This document shows positions 54,972 through 64,000 of a DNA stretch of 64,000 nt, piece after piece. Positions within the stretch are counted from its first letter, which is position 1; the number at the start of each line of letters is the position of its first letter. Origin of the DNA: Linum tenue. Taxonomy: Eukaryota; Streptophyta; Magnoliopsida; Malpighiales; Linaceae. The stretch lies in contig CAMGYJ010000010.1 of NCBI GenBank assembly GCA_946122785.1, positions 10,019,467 through 10,083,466 on the forward strand, given 5' to 3'. Under the pieces are notes generated by a model. That model did not search any database and was not told where the DNA came from. It saw only the letters and a program-made list of their open reading frames with translations. The position numbers and the translations under genes were made by a program.

Positions 54972-57900
54972 ATGACCCGTAGCCAGTCGGGAGAACTACG
55001 ACCATTAGACCAGGAGCTTGAACGGACTTGTAGGAACTTCAAGCGGGCTCTAAAGGCGCGACTGGCTGTGGAGGAGGCGCTAGAACAACTGCAACTCGCC
55101 GACGAAGAAGAGATGGCTGATCCACAGGACCATGATGTGGTCATCCCTAAAGAGCAGACCATGGGACACTACTGGACCGCCAGAGCTGCGGACATGAGGT
55201 CACCCATTCAGCACCCTCATGTGCCAGCAAACAACTTTGAGGTGAGAACCTCGGTCATCACGATGTTGCGCGGTTCGGTGATGTTCCGTGGCAAGGACGG
55301 GAGTGCCCCCGATCACATCTGAGGCGATTCCACGAGCTGATCGATGGAATCAAGATAAATGGGATCCCAACCGATGCCATCCAGCTGAGGTACTTCCCAT
55401 TTACTCTGGAGGGGCAGGCCAAGGAGTGGCTAGACACCAGACCTCCAGGCTCGATCACTACGTTCGCCAACCTGGCGGACAAGTTCCTCACTCTCTATCA
55501 TCCCCCGTCCAAGACGGCGGATCTGCAGAAGCAAATCACCCACTTCACCCAGGATGAAGATGAGACCATCCGGGACGCATGGGAGAGATACAACAGTCTC
55601 TTCCTGAGGTTTCCCAATCATGGTTTCAATGATGATTTCAAGGTGGGCACCTTCTATCACGCCCTCTTCCCAGAAGACAAGCAGCTGATTGACTCGGTTT
55701 GTGGCGGGAACATGCTGACCAAAACACCGCCACAGCTGAATCAACTCTTTGAGGAGATGGCAGAGAACTGGTATGATTGGGGAACTGCCAGGAGATTGAG
55801 ACGAGCACCAGGGCGGGGTGTGCATGCTGTAGCCGCCCAGTCATCTGATTTGGTGCAGGTGGTATCGAAGCTGGTTTCTGCCATCGATCGCTCTGGAATG
55901 ATTGCAGGTACAGGACTGCCGCAGGCGATGCACTGCCAGTGGTGTGAGAGCTCCCATCACACCGCGGAGGACTGTCAGGCGATGAGGGAGTCGTCTACTC
56001 CCCAGGAGCAGGTGGACTTCATCAGTAATGCCAGGCGCTTCGACCCCTACAGCAACACTTACAACGAGGGGTGGCGCCAGCATCCTAACTTCTCCTGGGG
56101 TGGGGCAAATCCCAGACCACTAGCCCCCCAGGGACCACCTGGCTTCCAGAGGCCTCCTTACCAGCCCAGACAAGGGCAATTTCAGCAGCTGCAGCAGCCT
56201 CTCTACCCGCCCAGACAGGGGCCAGTCCCACCTCAGTCACAGGTGCGACCATTTCATCAGACAGGGGCAGCACCTGCAGCCCCAGTACAGAGTAACCCGA
56301 TGGCGGAATTGAGAGATTTGGTGGGTTCTCTGGCCACCTCCAGTGCAAACAAGTTCAATAACATCGGGCAGTTCATGGAGAAAGCTTCAGGCAAATTCTT
56401 GGAGCTAGAAGCTGGTCAGAGAAACACACATGCTGTGCTTCGGGATATCCAGACACAGCTTGGGGGTGTTGCCCAGGCTGTAGCTCAGAGGACTCCTGGT
56501 ACTCTACCCGGTCAGACCATCCCTCACCCGCAGGACCCGAATGCCAACTGCAATGCCATCACAACCAGGAGTGGCAAGGTGACTACCGATCCACCTGTTC
56601 GGGCAGAAGAGAGAGAGACCCCTGCTTCAGCACTTCCAGCTAATGAAGAGGAAATGGAGAAGGAGGTTGAGGTGCCTGCTCCTAAACCGCAACCACTGGT
56701 GAAGGAGTATGTACCCCAGCTCCCCTTTTCTACTCGGTTACACAAGGACCGACTGGAGACTGAGTTTGCCAAGTTCATGGCAATGCTGAAGCAGGTGAAT
56801 ATAAGCATGCCCTTCGTGGAGGCATTATCGAAGATGCCCAAGTATGCCAAGTTCATGAAGGATCTCCTCACCAACAAGAGGAAGCTTGGGGAGCTGTCAA
56901 CGGTGATGCTCAACGAGGAGTGTTCTGCCATCCTGCAGAACAAACTACCAGAGAAGCGAAAAGACCCAGGGAGTTTTACTATCCCTTGCATGATTGGTAG
57001 TTTGCATGTAGGGAAGTCCTTGGCGGATTTAGGCGCTAGCATAAATGTCATGCCATATAAACTGTTTAAAAAGCTAGGCCTAGGTGAACCCAGTGATACT
57101 AGGGATGACAATGGGTCGGGTTGGGTCGGGTTTTGCCAAACCCAAACCCATGGGTTTATCTTTGAAAAAAACCTGGGGTAACACCCACTGGGTTTGAAAA
57201 ACTCAAACCCAACCCAACCCGTTGGGTATCCGCGGGTTCATGGGTACCCACGGGTTTTGTCGTAAAAAATTTACAATTACAAGTTCTTATCAAAATTAAA
57301 TTCAAATATCAATCTCTCAATACAAATTATCCATATATTAAACACCATTCTAGAAAATTCAAGCAAATCACAAATTAACTATACAAATTGTTCAACACCA
57401 ATCTAGAAAACTCAAAAAAATTGAAGCAAATCACAAATTTTCCATAAATAACATGTTTAATTGAAAGCTTCTTCCTTTCAATTAAGTTTCTTTACTCTCC
57501 ACTCCATAACATCAACTTCATTCTACACAATTAAAAAGAAAAAAAATTAGACATGTCTCCACAAACATAAATAAGATTAGTTGTTTAGAATATTAAATAT
57601 ACCGAAAAAATTAATTATATGGGTGGGCGGGTACCCACGGGCCGGGTTTACCTAAATCCAAACCCAACCCAGCCCGTTGAATAGTGAACGGGTTTAAACC
57701 CAAACCCGGCCCAAAACCCGTCAACACGGATTTTACCCGCGTCGACCGGGTTGGGTCGGGTGGGTACCCGTGGGTTCGGGTTTTGTTGCCATCCCTAAGT
57801 GATACTAGGATGAGCATTCAACTCGCTGATAGATCCATTGTGCATCCTAGGGGCATTGCAGAGGACTTGATAGTCGCAGTAGGGCCATTCTCTTATCCTG

Positions 57901-58068
57901 TTGATTTTGTGATTTTAGACATAAATGAGGATGTGGATGTGCCATTGATATTGGGTAGACCTTTTCTCGCCACCGCCAAGGCGCTCATTGATGTGAATGA
58001 TGGGAAACTGATTTTGCGAGCTGGGGGTGAACAAATCACCTTCTCTGTTTCTGACAATATGAAACACC
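54972..58068 (+). pseudogene. Athila copy 2: gag and aspartic protease
   Basis: The Met at 54972 (MTRSQSGELRPLDQELERTC) leads to a coiled-coil-like N-terminus. A frameshift at 55319-55322 precedes FHELIDGIKINGIPTDAI, RYFPFTLEGQAKEWLDTRPP and RDAWERYNSLFLRFPNHGF. The zinc knuckle CQWCESSHHTAEDC (CX2CX4HX4C) is intact, followed by a Pro/Gln-rich stretch. The protease has LADLGASINVMPYKLF, then the hAT element at 57100, and resumes LADRSIVHPRGIAEDL...LILGRPFLATAKA. A frameshift near 58068 separates it from the pol frame. These are the capsid and maturation protease of the element. Confidence 0.92.
57100..57797. mobile_element. Non-autonomous hAT element inside the Athila protease (698 bp)
   Basis: Ends TAGGGATGACAATGGG and, inverted, TAGGGATGGCAAC. 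Flanked by the perfect 8-bp duplication AGTGATAC (57092-57099, 57798-57805). Excising the element plus one duplication restores the protease frame (LGEPSDTRMSIQLADRS). Both ends are rich in GGGTTTGGGT/ACCCAAACCC words. No transposase. Confidence 0.95.
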
Positions 58069-61000
58069 CCAGCTCCATGATGATCTAGATTACTGTGATG
58101 TTGTTGCTGATTTTGAGACCGCACTCGCCATCACGAGTGCGGGTACTGATGATTTCCTTGAGTGTTGTCTTTTGCTAGGGGAACAGGCATCACAGGACGT
58201 GCAGCTGGAGGAGCAGCTCGCGGAGCTAGACGAGGCCGCGATCGAGGGGCGAGAGATACCATTCAAGCCGATCCCTATCTCGCCCCGGATCGCTACATCA
58301 TTGGAGGAGCCACCAGAGCTGGAGCTTAAGCCCCTCCCCTCTCACCTAGAGTATGCATTTCTCCGGGAGGGGAATAAGCTCCCGGTCATTATTAGCACGG
58401 ATCTGACACCCGAGCAGAAGAGCAGGCTGGTGGCTCTTCTGCAGAAGTATGCCCGGGCCATGGCATGGAAGATCACAGACATCAGAGGCATTAGCCCATC
58501 CTTCTGCTCCCACAGAATTCTGATGGAGGATGAGGTTAAGCCAGTCAGGCAGCCGCAGCGGAGATTGTCTCCTAACTTAGAGGCAGTGGTCCGGGCAGAG
58601 ATTGTGAAGCTCATGGATGCCGGGATCATCTTTGCTATATCTGATAGCAAGTGGGTCAGCCCCATTCAGGTGGTCCCGAAGAAAGGTGGGATGACTGTGG
58701 TCCCGAATGAGAAGAAAGAGCTGATCCCGATGCGGACCATGACCGGCTGGAGAGTCTGCATCGATTACCGGCGCCTGAACGAAGCCACCAGGAAAGATCA
58801 TTTTCCCCTACCGTTCATTGATAAGATGCTGGAGAGGTTGGCTGGCCATGAGTTTTATTGCTTCCTGGATGGCATGTCTGGTTACTTCCAGATTCCTATT
58901 GCACCGGAGGATCAGGCGAAAACCACATTCACTTGCCCCTTCGGTACCTTTGCTTACCGGAGAATTCCATTTGGGCTGTGTAATGCACCGGCGACCTTCC
59001 AGAGATGCATGCTGGCGATCTTCGACCGACTGGTTGGAGAGATCATGGAAGTCTTCATGGATGACTTCTCGGTGTATAGAGACTCCTTCACTCACTGTCT
59101 TCATAACCTGGAACTCGTTCTGAAGAGGTGCGAGGAGACTAATCTGGCATTCAGCTAGGAGAAGTGTCATTTTATGGTTCGTGAGGGTACTGTGGTCGGG
59201 CACAAGATCTCCAAGCAGGGGATTGAGGTGGATTGCACGAAGATTGAGACGATCAGTCAGCTACCTCCTCCTGTTTCTATAAAGGGGATTCGCAGCTTTC
59301 TGGGTCATGCAGGCTTCTACCGGCGCTTCATTAAAGATTTCTCGAAGATTGCCCTGCCTCTGACCAAGCTGTTGGAGAAGGACGCACCATTTCAGTTCAC
59401 TCCTGCGTGCACAGCGGCATTCGAGACTTTGAAGGAGAAGCTCACCCACGCTCCCATCAGGATGACTCTTGATTGGTCTCTACCCTTTGAGCTGATGTGC
59501 GATGAGAGTGACTATGCAGTCGGAGCTGTTCTAGGTCAGAGATGCGGGAAGCACTTCCAGTCCATCTACTACGCGTCGAAGACCTTGAACGATGCATAGG
59601 AGAATTACACCACCACTGAGAAGGAGCTCATCGCTGTGGTGTATGCTTTCGATAAGTTCCGGCCATATCTGGTGCTCTCCCATGTAGTGGTCTACACAGA
59701 TCACTCGGTAATTCGCTACCTGATGAGAAAGGCTGATGCAAAGCCTAGGCTCATCCGCTGGATCCTGCTTCTACAGGAATTTGATACTGAAATCCGGGAC
59801 AAGAAGGGAGCCGAGAATGTTATTGCAGATCATCTTTCACGGTTGGAAGCCCCTCTGGTGGACAACTTCGTGGAAGAGATAGATGACTCCTTCCCGGGTG
59901 AGAGATTGCTGGCAATGACACTGGTGGACAGCGTGGTCCCTTGGTATTCTGACTTTGCTAATTATCTGGTGGGCAAGCAGCTGCCTAAGGGGATGGCCAC
60001 TCATGCAAAGCGCAAGTTCTTCTCCGACCTGAAGCATTACTTCTGGGAGGATCCTTACCTCTTCAGGATCGGAGCAGATGGCGTGATCCGGCGCTGTGTC
60101 ATGGAGCACGAGATGGGCGATATCCTGTCTCAATGCCACAAGGGGCCTACTGGAGGTCACCATGGAGGAAATCGCACAGGGCGGAAGGTGCTACAGTCGG
60201 GCCTTTATTGGCCCTCGCTCTTCAAGGATACAGACACCTTCGCACGACAGTGCGACCGCTGCCAAAGGTCAGGTAACATTTCTGCCCGGGATGAGATGCC
60301 CCAACATATTTCGGTCATTTGTGAAGTTTTTGATGTTTGGGGTATCGATTTCATGGGCCCATTCCCTCCATCTTTTGGCAATCTGTACATATTGGTTGCA
60401 GTGGACTACGTCTCGAGGTGGGCAGAAGCTCAAGCCATGCCCACCAATGATGCAAGACGGGTTTGCTCATTTCTGAAGCAGCTGCTCTCCTGGTTCGGGA
60501 CACCTCGCGCCATCATTAGTGATAGAGGAACCCATTTTCAAGGGCAATTCACTAAATCCTCTCTCGCTATGGCGTTAAGCATCAGGTGTCAGTGGCCTAT
60601 CATCCACAGTCAAATGGGCAGGCCGAGCTGACGAACTGGGAGCTAAAACGTATAATTGAAAAGACGGTGGATCCGTCCCGCAAGGATTGGTCCACCAAGC
60701 TCGATGATGCTCTTTGGGCGTATAGGACGGCCTATAAAAACCCAGTTGGCACTTCTCCCTCTAGGCTTGTTTATGGGAATTCGTGTCATTTGCCAGTAGA
60801 GCTAGAGCACAAGGCCTTCTGGGCCATTAAGCTGCTAAACTGGGATTTGAGTGTTGCAGGTACAGAACGTAAGTTGCAGCTGTTGGAGTTGGAGGAGTGG
60901 CGTTACCACGCCTACGAGAACACCCTGCTCTACAAGGAGCGCACCAAGCGTCTCCACGACGCTCGGTTGAGGGGCCCGAAGAAGTTTCAGGTAGGTGATC

Positions 61001-61218
61001 GTGTTCTGCTTTTCAATGCATGCCTGAAAATCTTCCCGGGCAAGCTCCGTTCGAGGTGGTCGGGACCCTTCACGGTCACCCAAGTTTTCCCGCACGGTGC
61101 GGTGGAGATCAGCAATGCTCAAACCGAGCCATTCAAGGTGAATGGCCACCTCCTAAAGTTTTATTTAGGAGGTACTGTCGAGCGCGCAGAGCTGCTGATC
61201 AAGCTCGAGGACCCTTAG
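58069..61218 (+). pseudogene. Athila copy 2: reverse transcriptase, RNase H and integrase
   Basis: One long frame with lesions. RT: WVSPIQVVPKKGG, RVCIDYRRLNEATRKDHF, FGLCNAPATFQRCM, EVFMDDFSVY (catalytic D-D). TAG at 59156 sits where Trp is expected. RNase H: IRSFLGHAGFYRRFIKDFSK, DESDYAVGAVLGQ, TAG at 59597 where Gln is expected, [20 protein letters not shown]. Integrase: zinc domain (GGHHGG...CDRCQRSG), [21 protein letters not shown], then a frameshift near 60555 and [20 protein letters not shown] with the catalytic Glu. The C-terminal domain ([31 protein letters not shown]) ends at 61218. It copies and inserts the element; this copy is inactive. Confidence 0.93.
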
Positions 61219-61483
61219 TTCCTCTATTGGCGTCCAGCTAAAAGACTGTAAAGAAGCGCTTGTGGGGAGGCAACCCCACTACGGTTTGCATTTCTATCCT
61301 TTTTCCTTTTCAATTTTTGTCGGTTTTTGAGTCCGTGAGTCTGTCTGGAGTCTTTCTGGAATGTTTCTCGTGCCCCAGATGGTATATTTTTGTCTGTGGT
61401 GGTGTCTATTTTCAAGCCGGGGCACTAATGGTTTTGGCCGTTCGAAATTGTGGTTTAAAAATCGGAGAAAAGAGCCCTCGGCA
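61219..61483 (+). other. Athila post-pol block
   Basis: AGCTAAAAGACTGTAAAGAA and GCGCTTGTGGGGAGGCAACC are nearly the same as at 16988-17030 in copy 1, although both are non-coding. Conservation across copies suggests a functional RNA or DNA element. Confidence 0.6.
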
Positions 61484-61632
61484 GTGAAATTACGGGCTGG
61501 GAGGGGGAAATTACGGTCGTAATTGGTTGGCCCTTGCCCGTAATTAAGACAGAAGAGGAAAAGTGTCTCGGCATTAAAATTACGGGCTGGGAGGGGGCAA
61601 TTACGGTCGTAATTCTGCCCGTAATTACCATC
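61484..61632. repeat. Internal AATTACGGTCGTAATT cluster before the downstream ORF
   Basis: Two tandem units (about 61484-61550 and 61567-61632) each read AAATTACGGGCTGGGAGGGG, then AATTACGGTCGTAATT, then CCCGTAATTA. This is the same palindrome as in the element's own LTR, and it is followed by a CT-rich leader (61660-61710). Confidence 0.88.
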
Positions 61633-62119
61633 GGACTTTTAAATTCAAGAACACGACCATAATCTCTCCCTCTCTCTCCTTTTCTTTCTGGTCGCCCTCT
61701 CTCTCTCCTTCGCCGGAAAATCGCCCCCCTTTTCTTCTCAGTGGGTTTTCCGGCAATAACTCCCTCACCGGAGCTCCAAATAAAAATCCGAGACAACCCC
61801 CGTGCTCCTCTCGTCGGCGCGCTCAAGCCTATACCGGTGGGGTCAAGTTTGGCGGTGGTTTGGGTCACCGGAAAACCGCGACCCTTCGGTGTTCTTTCGG
61901 CCCGATCTCCCTCCTCCGACCTCCAATCGGAAAACCGTGACCACCACTTCGTTCCTGGCATCCGGGGCCTCATTCCCCAAAGTTTTGGGTCAGTTTGGCT
62001 ATGGTGAAGTCGCCGGCGACGAAACTATGGCGAGCCTTCCGGCGAGTTTCCCGGCGATTGTCGTGTTCTCTCGCTCTTCCCTCACTTTCCCGGCGATATC
62101 TTCTTGTGCCTCCAGGAAA

Positions 62120-63451
62120 ATGAACACTTACTTGAACATGCTCGACGCCGACCAGAGGAAGACTCTGCAGGACATCCGACGCCGCAAAGTCGTTCAGCAC
62201 CACTACCTCGATTGGGCGGTCTTCGAGGCACTGGGTGTTCGCGAGGCAATGGAGGCTGCCATCCGCGCTTACTCTTGGCGCCGCCTCCTCTGCCTCGCTG
62301 AGCCGATCTATCAGGAGCTCCTCTGGGAGTTCTATTCCACCTTCGAGCACTTCCGGACCCACGCGGGCGCGCACGGCAACCCCATTCAGTTCCGACTTGG
62401 CGGGGTGTCTTACTCCCTCAGCTATGATGACTTCGGTCGGGCACTAGGGCTCCTTCCGCCATTCGCCTGCCACCTGGCCATCGAAGAGCCCGACAGTCCC
62501 ATCTTTCGGGACCAGCGTTTCTTCGAGAGGATCTGCCTCCCGGAGTTCGCAGGCGCTGTGTTCACACCGGGCTACACCACCGCCACTCAGCTGCGCCCAG
62601 AGTGGCGCATCCTCAACCAGCTGTTGGAGAAATCTTACACCCCCAGCGAGGGCTCCACCAGTCATCTTCAGCTCCGCACCTTGCACTGCATGCACTCCAT
62701 CAGCCAGGAAGAAAACAATCTTCATTTGTCCTCTCTCATTGCCAGCACGGTCGTCAAAGCTTCTCGTTGTGGTCGTGCTCTGGCTTGTGGGCCGGTGGTC
62801 ACTGCCCTAACCCGGTACTTCAACATCGACCTCTCCGGGTTCACTCTCATCCTTCCACCGACAACCTTCTCCAGGGACACCCTCCGGCGCCAGCTGATTC
62901 TGCAGCGGGACGGGGACGTGACCTGGATCCACGGGCTTCCTCGTCCTGTTTCTCGTGCACCAGAGGGCGAGGATATCCCCGAGGTGAGCGATGATGTAGC
63001 TCGTCGAACCACTCGTCGGACCAATCGTCGGACCACGCCTTCTGCTGCTGGCGCATCCACTTCTGCTGCCGGCCCGTTTGCTGCTGCACCCACCTCCTAC
63101 ATTGCTGAGCAGCTGGCCGGCATTTCTCGCCAGAACGAGCAGATCCTTGCTAGCCAGGAGCACATCAACGCCCGACTCGACCGGGAGCGCGAAGGTCGGC
63201 GCCGCATCATTTCTGCTCAGCATTACATGATGAGCTACTGGAACATGGACCCTGCTGCTGTTAGCTACCCTTGGGAGGCTTCCCCGGGGCATGAGGACTT
63301 CTACCCGCCTCCCACTAGCGATGGAGGCGATGAGCACGGAGCTGGTTTTGTCTACTGGCCCATTGAGTGGGGCCCTGCATTTGTCTTTCTTTCCAGACTA
63401 AGACTCCAGATTGTGTTTCCTTTTCTCTTGTCTTGTTTCTTTGGATTGTAG
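62120..63451 (+). CDS. Athila downstream ORF (env position), 443 residues
   Basis: This ORF is uninterrupted in the window. The frame is open from 61802, but the Met at 62120 (MNTYLNMLDADQRKTLQDIR) fits best, directly after an acceptor-like TGTGCCTCCAG, so it may be expressed from spliced RNA. It resembles the ORF of unknown function that Athila elements carry after pol (Pfam ATHILA ORF-1 type, from memory): FYSTFEHFR, NPIQFRLGGVSYSLSYDDFG and ICLPEFAGAVFTPG are the recognisable blocks. An Arg/Thr-rich patch (about residues 292-305), a possible coiled coil (about 335-375) and a hydrophobic C-terminal segment (last 24 residues) follow. Function is unknown; an envelope-like role is only suggested by position. 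Confidence 0.7.
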   Translation: MNTYLNMLDADQRKTLQDIRRRKVVQHHYLDWAVFEALGVREAMEAAIRAYSWRRLLCLAEPIYQELLWEFYSTFEHFRTHAGAHGNPIQFRLGGVSYSLSYDDFGRALGLLPPFACHLAIEEPDSPIFRDQRFFERICLPEFAGAVFTPGYTTATQLRPEWRILNQLLEKSYTPSEGSTSHLQLRTLHCMHSISQEENNLHLSSLIASTVVKASRCGRALACGPVVTALTRYFNIDLSGFTLILPPTTFSRDTLRRQLILQRDGDVTWIHGLPRPVSRAPEGEDIPEVSDDVARRTTRRTNRRTTPSAAGASTSAAGPFAAAPTSYIAEQLAGISRQNEQILASQEHINARLDREREGRRRIISAQHYMMSYWNMDPAAVSYPWEASPGHEDFYPPPTSDGGDEHGAGFVYWPIEWGPAFVFLSRLRLQIVFPFLLSCFFGL

Positions 63452-64000
63452 ACTTGGAACTATGGTTTCTTTCACCCCATGTGTGTGTTTTGCTGACTAT
63501 AGCTCTGTGCCGTTGGACTGGTCCTTATCCAGTCCTCTGCTATTGACTGGTCCGCCCTCCAGCCCCCGTTCCTGACCACTGTTTCACGGTAACATCGTTC
63601 CCCTTCCCTCTGCTCCATTGAGGACACAGTCGCATTTAAGTGTGGGGGGGGGGGGTTCTTTGTATTTATTGGAACATTTATATATGTGTGCTTGGAGCCT
63701 AGTCCACTGTGCAAATCTTGAGATTTGAGGGCTCCAAGTACTGATGTTTGCATGATCATATTGGCACTGTGGTTTAATTGGTGAATCGAATGGCTTTCGA
63801 ATTAATGCATGACAACTGGATGTGACTAGGACAACCTATAATGATGACTGAGACGTGCAGTAGAGTTGTGTAGGGGTTCAGTCTTTCAACTGTTTGCTTA
63901 CCAATTGTGACTTGGATTGATCACGTGTTCTTGACAGTCGTTTATGCATCTAGTTCAGGGAATCAGAATGAGAGATAGAGCATATAGGTAGCCATGTGAG
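63452..64000 (+). other. Athila 3' untranslated region with a G12 tract
   Basis: ATTGAGGACACAGTCGCATTT then AAGTGTG and a 12-G tract (63620-63656) is the purine-rich signature found downstream of the last Athila ORF. The remaining sequence to the window end is non-coding. The 3' LTR is not reached. Confidence 0.6.

Noticed and set aside
61802..62119. N-terminal extension of the downstream Athila ORF starting MLLSSARSSLYRWG
   Set aside because: It reads through a leader-like region upstream of an acceptor-like site; the Met at 62120 fits better.

Overview
This window looks like repeat-rich, gene-poor chromatin from a flowering plant nuclear genome (probably a eudicot; the species cannot be assigned). 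The evidence is Athila-type Ty3/gypsy elements with a tRNA-Asp primer site, plant L1-type LINEs, MULE transposons carrying plant mobile domain (PMD), FAR1-like and ULP1-like genes, hAT elements with 8-bp target duplications, GT-AG introns, and fragments of plant host genes. I see no intact host gene, and almost every coding region carries stops, frameshifts or insertions.

Layout. 1-1.1 kb: degenerate chromovirus integrase/chromodomain. 2.6-11 kb: an L1-type LINE split by a 4,096-bp TGT...ACA insertion (probable solo LTR) with a 5-bp target duplication. 11.5-12.7 kb: a Pack-MULE-like element. 14.4-23.1 kb: an Athila element that lost most of pol and was then hit by a 5.06-kb MULE with convergent transposase and PMD genes and a perfect 9-bp target duplication. 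23.3-32.6 kb: a FAR1-type MULE transposase pseudogene and a GRF zinc-finger gene, followed by a 6.4-kb palindrome whose arms each hold a ULP1-like protease pseudogene. 32.7-34.6 kb (minus strand): a chimera joining the first coding exon of a CHD1/CHR5-like remodeler to internal exons of Rab GDI. 34.6-44 kb: MULE-type non-autonomous elements, a third ULP1-type gene fragment, minisatellites and a DUF1421/FLOE-like exon. 44-53 kb: old Athila-derived repeats in inverted orientation, a solo LTR, a hAT element and other LTR remnants. 53.4-64 kb: a large Athila element (5' LTR, PBS, gag, protease, RT, RNase H, integrase and a downstream Athila ORF). It carries a 698-bp hAT insertion and several stops, and its 3' LTR lies beyond the window.

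Two signals are not explained by standard feature types. (1) Each Athila-type LTR family has its own short palindrome, repeated several times (AATTACGGTCGTAATT, CACACGGCCGTGTGG, ATACCCGACCGGGTAT, and a GATCGCGACC type). In the large element the same palindrome recurs between pol and the downstream ORF, suggesting a second, internal regulatory region. (2) A degenerate motif, GGATATTAGTCTGGGC and variants, fills the introns and flanks of the FAR1/ULP1-type transposon genes at several separate places.
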